In this document: piece after piece, positions 1 to 9,482 of the stretch | How positions within the stretch are numbered: the first letter of the stretch is position 1 | Layout of the letters: each line of letters begins with the position of its first letter | Assembly: GCA_046765795.1 (NCBI GenBank) | Contig: JBKPRH010000323.1 | Span: forward strand, 1-16,221 | Source of the DNA: Gp6-AA40 sp046765795 | GTDB lineage: Bacteria > Acidobacteriota > Vicinamibacteria > Vicinamibacterales > UBA2999 | Length of the DNA: 16,221 nt | Reading direction: 5' to 3' | Program-made: the position numbers and the translations under genes | Notes under the pieces: generated by a model | What the model was told of the DNA's origin: nothing | The model's input: the letters and a program-made list of their open reading frames with translations, nothing else | The model's database searches: none

Positions 1-2614
1 AGTACAGGGTTTGCGTGCCGCCACCCGGCAGCCGAGCGTAGCCGGGATTCCGTGCGAGCTGAATCGCGCTCAGTGGCACGCCGCTCGAGAATAGCGAATA
101 TGTCTGGCCCGAGTTGTAGCGCCAGATCGGTCCGAGTGTGACAGTGCCGGCGCGACCGAGAGTTTGGTTGTAGACCGCCCAGAGACGAACCTTGCTTCGC
201 TGGAAGTCATTCAGCCTGCCGTCGGGATAGTTTCGGATGGTCAGAATCTCCGGATAGTCGCCGAAGTCAGACGGATTGGCTGGCTGATTCGCGGCCTCGC
301 CCTCGAAGTTGCCGTTGTTCTCGAGCTGCACAGTGTAGTGGCCGTTGAGGTACAGGCTTCTCGTCACGTCGTAACGGCCGATGAACTGCATGGCCTGGTA
401 GCGGCGCTCGACGTCGTTGCTATTGTCATAGACCTGGTTATCGAACGTGCCGAAATTCACGCCGTTGCGGATGACGGTCGTCTTACCTGCGGCGCTCGGA
501 TCGTCGATGAAGTCCTCGATGAAGTTCGACGCATGCCGCCACGTGTACATCACGCGGCCATAGCCCTTCGTGAACTGGCGTCCTGCCGACACCGTGAATT
601 CCTTGGTGAGCGGTGATCCGAGACCGTCGGCGAGGAACACGTTCGCCGTGGGGAACGTCCCGCTGATGACCGTCGCGTAATTCGCCAGGTCCATACCGGG
701 CGCGAAGTCGAATCCCTGGCCCGCCGGTCCCGTGTACGAGGACGTGATCACGCTGGGCGAACCGACGTTGGTGTTGCGCGCGAACTGCACGTCGCTGTAC
801 TTGCCAGAGTAGTGGGCGTACGTGGCCTGGAAGGTCATGCGGCCGTCGCCCCGTGGGTCATACGTCAGGCCCAGACGTGGGACGAAGCTGCTCGTGTCGG
901 CACCGATGATGTCACCTGTCGCCTCGCTGTTGGCTTTTTCGAACCGCACGCCGAGGTCGAACGAGAAGTGGTCGGACGCCGCCCAGTGATCCTGGACGTA
1001 GACCGAGTTCGTGGTGATGTCCATCGTCGCCCCGAGCGTCGGCAGCCAGTTCTGCACGCGCGACGTGCCTGGGACGAACAACGGAATGAGACGGCCCTGG
1101 GCGTCGAGCGCCGGCACACCGCCGGTGATCAGATAGTCGGACTGGAAGACGTAGTTGGTGGCGCTCTGCGAATTGCCACCGACGCGGCTCGACGTGAAAC
1201 GCTCGGCGCCGGCCTTCAGGTTATGGGTGCCCGTGCGTCGCGTCGTCAGGAAGTAGCTGACGCTGCCGGCGTACTGCTGGTTGTCGCGATCCTCGGGATC
1301 GAGCGCCGAGAAGAACGGCGCGTGATAGTGCTGACCATTGGTCGTGCCTGGGGCTACGCCGCGCGCGCGGAACGGGGAATCGACAAGCGCCGTGCTCGTG
1401 CCGCCCGCATTCCGGAATCCAAACTTCTTTTCCGAAAACTGGCCGGTCACAAACACACGCGAGCCGAGCACGCCGCTGTAGTTGGTGACGAACAGCTTGT
1501 TCGGCGTCTGGCGCGTGATGAGGACTGTCGTGTCGAGGGACAGCGCGGCATTGAGGCTCGCCAGGTACTGCTCGGTGTCGTTGTTGACGAAGCTGCCCTG
1601 GATGGTGTGGTTGTTCGCAGGCGTGCCGGTGACCTTGACTTCGTAGCGGTCGTTCTTCGTCGTCTGTGTCCACGGCAACGACGTGAGCGCCGTCAGGTTG
1701 TTCAGGCTCGATCGCTCGCGCCGGCCAGCAGAGAAGAACCACACGCGATCCCGCATGATGGGGCCGCCGAACGTCCCTTCCAAAAACTTCGATAGCGTGT
1801 CGGGGTGCGTCTGGTTGCGTGATTTCTCGAGCGGTGACTCGTTGGACCATGACGGGTTGGTGAAGTTGAGGCGCACGCTTCCCGAGAACGTGTTGCCACC
1901 GCGCTTGGTGATCATGTTGATCACGCCGCCTGAGAACCGGCCAAACTCGGCTGAAATGCCTGACGTCAGCACCTGCGTCTCGTCGATCGCATCCTCGATG
2001 AAGACGTTGTTGGCGGTGCCGAACAAGTTGTCGTTGAGATCGACGCCGTCGATCATGAAGACGTTGTCGTAGGCAAAGGCACCGGAGATCGTGACCTGGC
2101 CGACGTTCGGCGTGTTGTCGGTCAATCCCGGAGCGAACTCGGCGATGCGTGCCGGCGTACGGCCGACGGGGATCGTGTTCAGCTCCTTCGCGGTGAGATT
2201 GCTTTGCCCGGTCGGCACGACGAGCGCATTCGATGTCTGCGCTCTCACGTTGACGACCTCGGTCAATGTCGCGACCTGCATCGACGCATCGATGACCGCC
2301 ACGCTGCCAAGCGGGACGATCGCGTCACTATGAACGAAGGGCGCGAAGCCCGGGAGCTCGAAGCGCACCGAATAGAGGCCTGGGGGCAGCGCTGGAATCG
2401 TGTACACGCCGTTGCCGTCAGAGACGGTCTCGCGGGAGCCCTGAAGCGCCGGAGAGGTGACCAAGACTGTCACGCCAGGCAGCACTGCTCCGCTCTGATC
2501 CTTGACGGTGCCCTGCAAGGTGCCGGTCTGCAGGCCTTGTGCGGTAAGCATCGCTGGTATAAGCGAGCCCATCGCGATCACGAACGCGAGCAACAACGCA
2601 TGTCGTTTCGCCAC
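1..2614 (-). CDS. TonB-dependent receptor, Oar-like (3' end outside window)
   Basis: Outer-membrane receptor that should import an unknown substrate using TonB-ExbB-ExbD energy. Reading leftward from a GTG at 2614, the frame stays open for 871 codons to the window edge. Residues 1-26 look like a signal peptide ending MLTAQ. Residues about 29-110 form a carboxypeptidase-regulatory-like beta-sandwich (GTVKDQSGAVLPGVTV). A TonB-box-like stretch LTEVVNVRA lies near 117-125, and a plug domain near 130-238 holds FMIDGVDLNDN and TSGISAEFGRFSGGVINM. The rest is beta-barrel. Aligned to the receptor at 6428-9466, about 130 C-terminal residues are missing here. The start was chosen because AGGAGG (2619-2624) lies 4 nt before the GTG and the signal peptide follows directly. 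The plug resembles the two tandem receptors more than its neighbour at 2846-5923. Where those two carry CGVC this protein reads FFSALDPEDRDNQ, with no cysteines. Family call is firm; substrate unknown. Confidence 0.93.
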   Translation of the reverse strand, partial: MAKRHALLLAFVIAMGSLIPAMLTAQGLQTGTLQGTVKDQSGAVLPGVTVLVTSPALQGSRETVSDGNGVYTIPALPPGLYSVRFELPGFAPFVHSDAIVPLGSVAVIDASMQVATLTEVVNVRAQTSNALVVPTGQSNLTAKELNTIPVGRTPARIAEFAPGLTDNTPNVGQVTISGAFAYDNVFMIDGVDLNDNLFGTANNVFIEDAIDETQVLTSGISAEFGRFSGGVINMITKRGGNTFSGSVRLNFTNPSWSNESPLEKSRNQTHPDTLSKFLEGTFGGPIMRDRVWFFSAGRRERSSLNNLTALTSLPWTQTTKNDRYEVKVTGTPANNHTIQGSFVNNDTEQYLASLNAALSLDTTVLITRQTPNKLFVTNYSGVLGSRVFVTGQFSEKKFGFRNAGGTSTALVDSPFRARGVAPGTTNGQHYHAPFFSALDPEDRDNQQYAGSVSYFLTTRRTGTHNLKAGAERFTSSRVGGNSQSATNYVFQSDYLITGGVPALDAQGRLIPLFVPGTSRVQNWLPTLGATMDITTNSVYVQDHWAASDHFSFDLGVRFEKANSEATGDIIGADTSSFVPRLGLTYDPRGDGRMTFQATYAHYSGKYSDVQFARNTNVGSPSVITSSYTGPAGQGFDFAPGMDLANYATVISGTFPTANVFLADGLGSPLTKEFTVSAGRQFTKGYGRVMYTWRHASNFIEDFIDDPSAAGKTTVIRNGVNFGTFDNQVYDNSNDVERRYQAMQFIGRYDVTRSLYLNGHYTVQLENNGNFEGEAANQPANPSDFGDYPEILTIRNYPDGRLNDFQRSKVRLWAVYNQTLGRAGTVTLGPIWRYNSGQTYSLFSSGVPLSAIQLARNPGYARLPGGGTQTLY

Positions 2615-2708
2615 TGATCCTCCTAGGGGGTTGGGCCGGAATGTCTGTCTGGACTGATAAACGAACGTGAACGAGGTACGGAACACGCCCCGCGCGGTGC
2701 GAACCGCA

Positions 2709-2736
2709 GTATACGCCTGAGTTTATGGAGCGTCGA
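2709..2736 (-). promoter_or_regulatory. Possible sigma70-type promoter for the leftmost receptor
   Basis: On the minus strand a -10-like TATACT (2709-2714) is preceded by a 16-nt spacer and a weak -35-like TCGACG (2731-2736, 4 of 6 to TTGACA). It lies between the upstream gene's terminator and the GTG at 2614, giving a leader of roughly 85-90 nt that ends with a strong AGGAGG. The position is right, but the -35 match is weak and there is no experimental support. Confidence 0.35.
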
Positions 2737-2773
2737 GATCGGGATTAACCCCAACTATGCGGGACAGAATTGG

Positions 2774-2810
2774 AAACAAAAAGGGGAGCCAGCTAGTGCT
2801 GGCTCCCCTT
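2774..2810 (-). terminator. Rho-independent terminator of the receptor at 2846-5923
   Basis: A perfect 13-bp stem (2781-2793 pairing with 2798-2810, GGGGAGCCAGC core) encloses a 4-nt loop. On the minus strand it is followed by TTTTTGTTT (2774-2782), as expected for intrinsic termination. It begins about 36 bp past the stop codon of the upstream receptor. A smaller hairpin CCGGCT-TC-AGCCGG (2822-2835) lies between the stop codon and the terminator. No T-run follows on the plus strand, so the terminator acts in one direction and separates the two minus-strand receptor genes. Confidence 0.9.
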
Positions 2811-2845
2811 CGATGTAGTGCCCGGCTTCAGCCGGACATGGCGGG

Positions 2846-5800
2846 TTAGAACAGGAACTTGACCGTGAACTGACCCTGCGTGCCGGCGTCGAACAGGTCT
2901 TCCATGCCGTAACGCACGTCCAGTGCATTCGCGCGATCGGGGCTGGCGTTGATCAGCGCGTTGTAGTCATAACCTCTCGCCAGGTCGGTGTGCGACAGGT
3001 CAATCGCCGACGACTGACGCGGCGCGCCCGCACCCTTGTTCAGACTGTTGAAGAGGTGCCGCCCGGTCTTCTGGTTGAACACATTCAACACGTTCATCTC
3101 GAGCCGCAAGCGCTTCGTGCCCGCCAACCCCAGTTCATGCGTGAGCAGCAAATCGGTGCGGTTGAGGAATGGCGTGCGGCCCATGTCGCCGCGTCCGTTC
3201 ACCATCACCGGAATCTGGTTGGTGGTGTTGACATAGGTCGTCATCGGCGTGCCGCTCGCCGCGTAGAAGAACGCACCGAGCTGCGTGCCGAACTTGAAGT
3301 CGTACGCGCCATACAGCTTCACGGCATGCGGACGATCCGTCGCGAGACGGCCCCGCACGTCGAGGTTGCCGTGCGAATCCCACATGAGCTCGTCGAGATC
3401 CCATGCGCGGTTCACGTTGCCGCCCTCGCGAGAGACGCTGCCCGCCTGCTGCTGCGCCGTCGCGCTCGAACGGCCGGTGGTCGGCGTCGTGATCTCGTCA
3501 GAGCTGGCCAGACCGGCGTAATTGCCATAGAGCCGGCTGATTGTGTAGTTCGCGCTGAAGAAGTAGTTGTTCGCGAACCGGCGGTTGAAACCGAGCTCGA
3601 CGGCGTCGTACTGCCGCTTCGGTCGCGGAATCGCGAACGGCTGGGTCGCACCGGACACCGGCGAGATAGAGGCAATGCCGCGGCCCGGGTTCGAGATCAC
3701 ATACACCTCATTGCCGCCCGCATCGAGCGCACCGAGGTCCTCGATGGTCTCAAGCAGGTTGTTGTGGATGTAGTGCACGCTCACGACGCTGTTGCGATTG
3801 AGCTGGAACTCGTAGCCCGCGCTCGTGCTCGACTGCTTCATCGGCTTGAGATCCGGGTCGATGCTGCCGGCGAACGACGGCACGCGACGGTCACGGCAGG
3901 GGCTGCCCTGATACGGTGCCCACAAATCTGCGCCTGGCATGTTGTTCAGATTGATGGTGTCGAGCGCCAGCGTGTCGAGGTTGTGGTACGAGATGCACCA
4001 CGTCTCGGCGCCGAACGAACCGCGCGGCAGCTCGTACTTGGTCCAGTCGTAGTAGTAACCCCAGCTGCCGAACACTTTCTGGCGGCCGTCACCGAAGATG
4101 TCGAACGCCGCACCGAGGCGAGGCGCGATCTTATCGGCCATGTTGAAGTGGATCGCGGTCTCGAGGTACTCCGGCCGGAACGACGGCACCTTCTCGTCTT
4201 CCGTCCGGACGCCGAGGTTCAGCGTCAAACGGTTGCCGACCGTCCAGGTGTCCTGCACATAGAGCGCGTGAATGTCGGAGCCCGCCTGGTTGGTCGTCCG
4301 GCGGTCGTTCACCTCATAGTAGCCGTAGGCGCCAGGTCCGCGGCTCACGCCGCCGAACACGAACGGCGCCGTGCCCCAGGTGATCTGGACGAATCCGCCC
4401 GGATAGAACTGGTTGATGTCGTTGTTGACGTGCTGGAATCCATAGCCGCCCTTGATGGTATGGAAGCCGCCCGCCACGAACGCGTGGTTGTAATCGAGGT
4501 TGAAGTTCTCGCGCTTCGTGGTGTCGAAATCGGTGATCTGCGCTCGCGGCGTATTGACGAAGCCCTGTGCGCCCTGCAGATTCGCCGGCACCGGCAGTGG
4601 TGAGTTGGCGCTCGCGTTCAGATACGTGAACGAGGTCTGCGTCGAGACACCGGTGTCCGTGTAGCGATCGTGGAAGTAGCCGCCACGCGCGCTCAGGAAT
4701 GAGGAGTTCGACAGGTTGAAGTCGACCGTGCCGCTGGTGTTGACCTGGTTCGTCTCCCAGCCACGCGGGATGTTCGGCGCGTAACCTGTTGACGTCGTGT
4801 TGAGACCGTTAGGAGCGATGCCATCGTAGCCGAACGGCGATCCGGTGACGGTGGTCGGCGTCCACAACGTGGACCATGTCGCGTTCCAGCGCCGGCTCGA
4901 GTAGCTCAACTTGCCGAACGCCTGGTGATCCCAGCGGTCGCGCGGCACGTCGCCGTTCACACCGTCGGCAAAGTTGTAGTTTTGTTCGAGGTACGAATTC
5001 TTCGGCGAATACGCGCCGTAGAAGAACAGGCGATCGCGGACGATCGGACCGCCGATCGAACCGCCGAACTCCTGATTCCTCGAGGTGTTCTCGTTGTCCT
5101 GCACGTAGAACGCGCGGGCTTCTGTCACCGGATCGAGCACGAGGCGCTTCACCGGTCCGGCCGCGATCGCGCTGCCGTCGAAGTAGTAGTGGCCTTCGCC
5201 GCGGAACGTGTTGCCGCCGCTCTTGGTCACCGCGCTGACGACGCCGCCGAGCGCGCCACCGTATTCCGCCGAGATACCGCTGGTCTTGACCTGCACTTCC
5301 TGCAGGTACTCGAACACGGTGTTCTGGCGAGACGCGCCGTTCACCAGCGAGTTGGTGACGATGCCGTCAACGGTGAAGGCGTTTTCCGCACCGCTCGCGC
5401 CGTTCACCTGGATGCCGCCCTCGATCTGGCCCTGGCTCACCGACGGCGCCGTGAACGCGATCGACTGGAACGACCGGCCCTTCGGCATGCGGTCGAACTC
5501 CTCGGCGGTCACGTTATGCGCGATCAGGGTGCTGCGCTGATCGACGAGCGGTGACGCTTCAGCCGTGACCTGGACGGTCTCCGTCAGCTCACCAACCCGC
5601 ATCTGGGTGTCGAGCGCGAACGTGCGACCAAGTACGACGCTGATGTCGTTGCGCTCGACCTTCGAAAAGCCGGTGAGCTCGAAGCGGACGTTGTAACGAC
5701 CGGGCACCAGGTCCGGTGCCGTGAACTGACCGTTGGCGTCAGTGACAAACGTCCGGACCTCACCGGTCTGGTTGTTCGTCGTGACGACCGTAACTCCGGG

Positions 5801-5923
5801 AATGGCCTGGCCCTGCTGGTCCGTGATCCGGCCAGTCAGCCCGCCGAATCGCTCCTGCGCGGATGCGAGGCCTGTAAAGGCCAGCGCACACGCGACAAGA
5901 AAGGCACTTATGCGTGCGTACAT
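2846..5923 (-). CDS. TonB-dependent receptor, Oar-like, 1025 aa
   Basis: Complete outer-membrane TonB-dependent receptor. A signal peptide occupies residues 1-23 (ends LASAQ). A carboxypeptidase-regulatory-like domain spans about 25-108 (GRITDQQGQAIPGVTVV). A TonB-box-like ETVQVTAEA lies near 115-123. The plug, about 130-240, contains FTVDGIVTNS and TSGISAEYGGALGGVVSAVTKSGGN. The remaining ~780 residues are beta-barrel, ending in the aromatic signature FTVKFLF. The ATG at 5923 is supported by AAGGAG at 5933-5938 (9-nt spacer) and the signal peptide directly after it. Plug sequence (EYGGALGG rather than EFGRFGGG) and C-terminal region (RYGMEDLFDAG) put it in a different subgroup from the other three receptors here. 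It is transcribed divergently from the tandem receptor pair and ends at its own terminator, so it is probably monocistronic. Family call is firm; the cargo cannot be told from sequence. Confidence 0.96.
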   Translation of the reverse strand: MYARISAFLVACALAFTGLASAQERFGGLTGRITDQQGQAIPGVTVVTTNNQTGEVRTFVTDANGQFTAPDLVPGRYNVRFELTGFSKVERNDISVVLGRTFALDTQMRVGELTETVQVTAEASPLVDQRSTLIAHNVTAEEFDRMPKGRSFQSIAFTAPSVSQGQIEGGIQVNGASGAENAFTVDGIVTNSLVNGASRQNTVFEYLQEVQVKTSGISAEYGGALGGVVSAVTKSGGNTFRGEGHYYFDGSAIAAGPVKRLVLDPVTEARAFYVQDNENTSRNQEFGGSIGGPIVRDRLFFYGAYSPKNSYLEQNYNFADGVNGDVPRDRWDHQAFGKLSYSSRRWNATWSTLWTPTTVTGSPFGYDGIAPNGLNTTSTGYAPNIPRGWETNQVNTSGTVDFNLSNSSFLSARGGYFHDRYTDTGVSTQTSFTYLNASANSPLPVPANLQGAQGFVNTPRAQITDFDTTKRENFNLDYNHAFVAGGFHTIKGGYGFQHVNNDINQFYPGGFVQITWGTAPFVFGGVSRGPGAYGYYEVNDRRTTNQAGSDIHALYVQDTWTVGNRLTLNLGVRTEDEKVPSFRPEYLETAIHFNMADKIAPRLGAAFDIFGDGRQKVFGSWGYYYDWTKYELPRGSFGAETWCISYHNLDTLALDTINLNNMPGADLWAPYQGSPCRDRRVPSFAGSIDPDLKPMKQSSTSAGYEFQLNRNSVVSVHYIHNNLLETIEDLGALDAGGNEVYVISNPGRGIASISPVSGATQPFAIPRPKRQYDAVELGFNRRFANNYFFSANYTISRLYGNYAGLASSDEITTPTTGRSSATAQQQAGSVSREGGNVNRAWDLDELMWDSHGNLDVRGRLATDRPHAVKLYGAYDFKFGTQLGAFFYAASGTPMTTYVNTTNQIPVMVNGRGDMGRTPFLNRTDLLLTHELGLAGTKRLRLEMNVLNVFNQKTGRHLFNSLNKGAGAPRQSSAIDLSHTDLARGYDYNALINASPDRANALDVRYGMEDLFDAGTQGQFTVKFLF

Positions 5924-6069
5924 CGATTGACACTCCTTAACAAACGAGTTGCTCTCTAATTGACTAGATAGAACCGCTACGGAAAAGCTGTACCAGATTG
6001 GTCCACAGGTCTAAGGTATTGCTGCTCCAGCGACTTGCGAGATTTCGACGCGTCATCTGGGACGAGTGA

Positions 6070-6107
6070 ATCCATGAAGAGCAACTTTTCGAACCAAAAT
6101 CATGGAT
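6070..6107. repeat. Inverted repeat, 8-bp arms, in the divergent region
   Basis: ATCCATGA (6070-6077) and its exact reverse complement TCATGGAT (6100-6107) are separated by 22 nt of AT-rich sequence. It could be an operator half-site pair or a hairpin in a leader transcript. It may also be chance, as arms of this length are not rare. Confidence 0.3.
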
Positions 6108-6414
6108 CCGTGGCATTTCGTAATGCAAGCATAAGTTCTTATCACAACTGACCAGCCTTTGACACCAGCTCGTCACAGGCTTCTGTGCAAGCCCACGTAA
6201 ATTCAGCCCATTTTTCACCTGAACCGTCATTTTGCTGGGACGAATGGCGACGCGGGCGCTGAGGTTCTGCAACCCCGTCATTCCACTCGCCATCTCCAAC
6301 CCTTGCATATGTCACTGGTCACAGCTCGTGGCCTGCTGACACCAAACGGCTCGAATCGCCTTCGACCCATTGCCCCCGATCCACCCGGGTGCTTCCCTAC
6401 AGAGATAAGAGAAC

Positions 6415-6420
6415 AAGGAG
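6415..6420 (+). promoter_or_regulatory. Ribosome binding site fixing the start at 6428
   Basis: AAGGAG ends 7 nt before the ATG at 6428. The frame is open further upstream to a possible start at 6389, but only the 6428 start has this spacing and puts a signal peptide at the N-terminus. The next gene uses the same AAGGAG with the same 7-nt spacing. Confidence 0.85.
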
Positions 6421-6427
6421 TGACGGA

Positions 6428-9400
6428 ATGAAGGCGATCGTGTGGCTGGCTGTCGGCGTGATCCTCATTGCGGCCCCGGCGGCCGCGCAGAGTACGACCG
6501 GGACGATCTCAGGTCGGGTCGTTGATTCTCAGGGCCTGGCCCTTCCCGGTGTGACGGTGACCGCGACCTCACCAAACCTTCAGGCCACGCGCGAGACGGT
6601 GACCTCGGAAAACGGCGACTACATCCTCACGCTCTTGCCGTCGGGTCCGTATCGCATCGTGTTCGAGTTGGCCGGATTCCAACGCGTCGAGCGATCCGTC
6701 GGCCTCGCGCCGACGCAGAACCTTCCGTTGCCGATTGAAATGGGCGTCGCCGGTCTCACCGAAGCGGTGCAGGTCGTTGGCCGCGCTGCCGACGTCCTCA
6801 CGCAGACCAGCCAGGTCGCGACCAATTTTCAGCAGACGCTGATGTCCATGCTGCCGACGCAGCGTGATTACCGCGCCGTGATGTTGATGGCGCCGGCGGT
6901 GCATCCCACCGGCCCGAGCGGCAGCTTCTCGGTGGCTGGATCGATGTCGTTCGAAAACCTCTACATGGTGAACGGCGTGTCGGTGAACGAGAACCTGCGC
7001 GGTCAGGCGCAGGACCTGATCATCGAGGACGCGCTGCAGGAGACCAACGTCGCAACGTCTGGCGTCTCCGCCGAGTTCGGACGCTTCGGTGGCGGCGTGG
7101 TCAACATGGTCACCAAGTCGGGCGGCAATCTGTTCAGCGGGTCGTTCCGCGAAACGCTGACCAACGACGACTGGCGCGCGCTGGTTCCGAAGCGCGCGAA
7201 CGATCCCTTTGCCAACGACAGCAAGATCGACGACGTCGTCCCGTCCCACGAATACACGGTCGGCGGGCCGGTGATGCGCGATCGGTTGTGGTTCTTTACC
7301 GCCGGACGTCTGCAGACGAATTCGATCAACCGCCAGTTGGTGATCACGAACATTCCCTATGTCTTCACCGACCAGTCACGACGCTATGAGGGCAAGGTGA
7401 CGTATCTGGTCGATGCCAACCACCGGCTACAGGGCGCGTTCACCAAGATCAATCGCGACGAGACCAACGGCACCTTCAACACGACGACGTCGATGGATCT
7501 GGCGAGCCTCTATAACCGGAGCCTGCCCGAGGACCTGTTCACGATCAACTACACCGGCGTCATCACGCCGAAGTTCTTCCTGGAGGGCCGTTACTCGCAA
7601 CGCAACTTGACGTTCGTCGGCAGCGGCAGCCAGTTCACCGACATCCAGAAGGGCACACTGCTGGTCGATTCGGCGGGACGGCGTTACAACGCGCCGACGT
7701 TCTGTGGTGTCTGTACCGATGAAGAACGCGACAACCAGGACATCTTCGTCAAGGGCTCGTACTTCCTCTCCACGGGCGGAACTGGGTCGCACAATCTGGT
7801 GATCGGTTACGACCTGTTCAATGACCGCCGCCTCGCCAACAACTATCAGTCGGGCAGCAACTATCGCCTGATCAACGCGCCCGCGGTTCTGCAGGGCACC
7901 GATCTCATCGCGACGTTCGTCAGCGGCACGACGCAGTTCCAGTGGAATCCGATTTTCATCGAGAGCCTCGGGACCAAGTTCCGCACGCACTCGGTGTTTG
8001 CGAATGACAACTGGACGATCAGCGATCGCCTCAGCGCCAATCTTGGACTGCGGTGGGATCGCAACGACGGTGTGGACAGCAACGGTCTGCTGGTCGCCAA
8101 GAGCGGAGCCTTCAGTCCTCGTCTCGGCCTCGTCTGGGATCCCGCCGGCAATCAGAAGTGGTCGGTCACCGGCAGCGTGGCGAAGTACGTGGCCGGTCTC
8201 CTCAACAGCATCGCCGACCTCTCGTCTCCGGCTGGCAATTCCGATCAGTACAACTTCGTCTACACCGGTCCGAGCATCAACGTCGATCCGGCGACACGCG
8301 TGCCGAACGCGCAAGCGATTCAGATGATGTTCGACTGGTTCAACGCCAACGGTGGGCCGACGCTTCCGCTCACGGGATCGCCGTCAGTGCGCGGCGTCTC
8401 ACCGCAGGTGCGCGGGTCGCTCGATTCTCCGTACGTGTGGGAGTACGCGACCGGCGTCAACCGGCAGTTCGGCAGCCGCGCGGCCGTGCGCGCCGACTTC
8501 GTCTATCGCGATTACGGCGGCTTCTACGTGCAGCGCACCGACACGACGACCGGGCAGGCGATCGATACGCGCTCGTTCGCGCCGGCCAGCGTGCGAGGAC
8601 GCGCCTACGACCTGACGCTGCTCGAGAACGATGACCAGGGACTGCTGAATCGGCAGTACACCGGCCTCAGTCTGCAGGCGCAGTATCGCGCCGGCACGCG
8701 CGTCGATTTCGGCGGCAACTACACGATCTCTCGCGCGTGGGGCAACATCGAAGGTGAGACCGTACCGAACGGTCCGATCGCCGCGGGCGCGAGCGGGCGT
8801 GAGGCGGTCTACAGCTATCCGGAGTATCGCGGCGAATGGAATTTCCCGTCTGGCGATCTGTCGATCGATCAGCGTCATCGCGCGCGGCTGTGGCTGAATG
8901 TCACGCCGCCAAAGCTCTCCGGCCTGACACTCAGCGTGCTGCAGGCGCTCGAGAGTGGCGTGCCGTACAGCGCGTCGAATCAGAACGGCGCGTTCGTCAA
9001 CGGCGTCGATCCGCGGCCGTTCGTCGCCAACCCGGGCTATCTCAATCCGCCTGACGGCGCGAACACGCAGTACTACTTCACCGCGCGCGACGCGTTCCGC
9101 CTCGAAGGGCAGAAGCGCACCGACTTCGCGGCGAACTACAACTACGGCCTCAGCGTTGGTGGCAGTCGGATGCTCGACTTCTTCGTTGGCGCGCAGGTGA
9201 TCAATCTGTTCAATCAGTTCCAACTGTGTGGCTGCGGTGGCAGTGCGACGTTTGCGCTCGGCGGCAACGTGCAGAACCAGACGGTCGATACCGCGGTGCG
9301 TACGAACGTGACGAATCCGACGTTGTACCAAGCATTCAACCCGTTCACGACCACACCGGTCGAGGGCGTGCACTGGGCGAAGAGTCCGACGTTTGGTCTG

Positions 9401-9466
9401 GCGCTGAATCGTTTCGCGTACACGACACCGCGTACGTTCAGGCTCACGTTCGGCATGAGGTTCTAG
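6428..9466 (+). CDS. TonB-dependent receptor, first of tandem pair, 1012 aa
   Basis: Outer-membrane TonB-dependent receptor. A signal peptide covers residues 1-21 (ends PAAAQ). The carboxypeptidase-regulatory-like domain is about 24-105 (GTISGRVVDSQGLALPGVTV). A TonB-box-like TEAVQVVGRA lies at 111-120. The plug, about 125-240, has YMVNGVSVNENL and TSGVSAEFGRFGGGVVNMVTK. The beta-barrel ends in FRLTFGMRF, the aromatic C-terminus expected of outer-membrane barrels. Two cysteine motifs stand out: CGVC at 426-429 and CGC at 934-936, both repeated in the next gene. That gene begins 16 bp after this stop, so the two are almost certainly cotranscribed. They share domain spacing and long stretches of sequence (for example IEDALQET, DLSIDQRHRARLW, TPRTFR), showing a tandem duplication that has since diverged. 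No SusD-like partner lies nearby. Substrate unknown. Confidence 0.96.
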   Translation: MKAIVWLAVGVILIAAPAAAQSTTGTISGRVVDSQGLALPGVTVTATSPNLQATRETVTSENGDYILTLLPSGPYRIVFELAGFQRVERSVGLAPTQNLPLPIEMGVAGLTEAVQVVGRAADVLTQTSQVATNFQQTLMSMLPTQRDYRAVMLMAPAVHPTGPSGSFSVAGSMSFENLYMVNGVSVNENLRGQAQDLIIEDALQETNVATSGVSAEFGRFGGGVVNMVTKSGGNLFSGSFRETLTNDDWRALVPKRANDPFANDSKIDDVVPSHEYTVGGPVMRDRLWFFTAGRLQTNSINRQLVITNIPYVFTDQSRRYEGKVTYLVDANHRLQGAFTKINRDETNGTFNTTTSMDLASLYNRSLPEDLFTINYTGVITPKFFLEGRYSQRNLTFVGSGSQFTDIQKGTLLVDSAGRRYNAPTFCGVCTDEERDNQDIFVKGSYFLSTGGTGSHNLVIGYDLFNDRRLANNYQSGSNYRLINAPAVLQGTDLIATFVSGTTQFQWNPIFIESLGTKFRTHSVFANDNWTISDRLSANLGLRWDRNDGVDSNGLLVAKSGAFSPRLGLVWDPAGNQKWSVTGSVAKYVAGLLNSIADLSSPAGNSDQYNFVYTGPSINVDPATRVPNAQAIQMMFDWFNANGGPTLPLTGSPSVRGVSPQVRGSLDSPYVWEYATGVNRQFGSRAAVRADFVYRDYGGFYVQRTDTTTGQAIDTRSFAPASVRGRAYDLTLLENDDQGLLNRQYTGLSLQAQYRAGTRVDFGGNYTISRAWGNIEGETVPNGPIAAGASGREAVYSYPEYRGEWNFPSGDLSIDQRHRARLWLNVTPPKLSGLTLSVLQALESGVPYSASNQNGAFVNGVDPRPFVANPGYLNPPDGANTQYYFTARDAFRLEGQKRTDFAANYNYGLSVGGSRMLDFFVGAQVINLFNQFQLCGCGGSATFALGGNVQNQTVDTAVRTNVTNPTLYQAFNPFTTTPVEGVHWAKSPTFGLALNRFAYTTPRTFRLTFGMRF

Positions 9467-9482
9467 CGCAAGGAGAAAGAAG

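Larger units (their letters stand above)
5924..6427. promoter_or_regulatory. Divergent intergenic region between receptor genes
   Basis: About 500 bp separate the divergent starts at 5923 (minus) and 6428 (plus). It is visibly AT-richer than the coding DNA around it. It must carry both promoters, but I cannot point to a convincing -35/-10 pair for either. Ribosome binding sites are clear at both ends (AAGGAG at 5933-5938 and 6415-6420). An open frame across 5964-6308 on the minus strand has no ribosome binding site I can defend and no recognisable protein features. A short inverted repeat is listed separately. Confidence 0.5.

Noticed and set aside
164..1795. Plus-strand open frames at 164-616 and 812-1795
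   Set aside because: They lie antisense to the partial receptor gene that starts at 2614, show no protein family features, and have the composition of antisense frames.
2990..4603. Long plus-strand open frame (537 codons) opposite the receptor at 2846-5923
   Set aside because: It is a shadow of the receptor gene in GC-rich DNA: Arg/Val/Ala/His-rich translation with no domain, and the opposite strand has an unmistakable receptor.
5964..6308. 114-codon minus-strand open frame in the divergent spacer
   Set aside because: No convincing ribosome binding site, no domain, and a composition unlike the real genes. It would also occupy the likely leader and promoter region of the receptor at 5923.
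6389..6427. Upstream start for the first tandem receptor
   Set aside because: It would add 13 charged residues ahead of the signal peptide and overlap the AAGGAG at 6415-6420, which is correctly spaced for the ATG at 6428.
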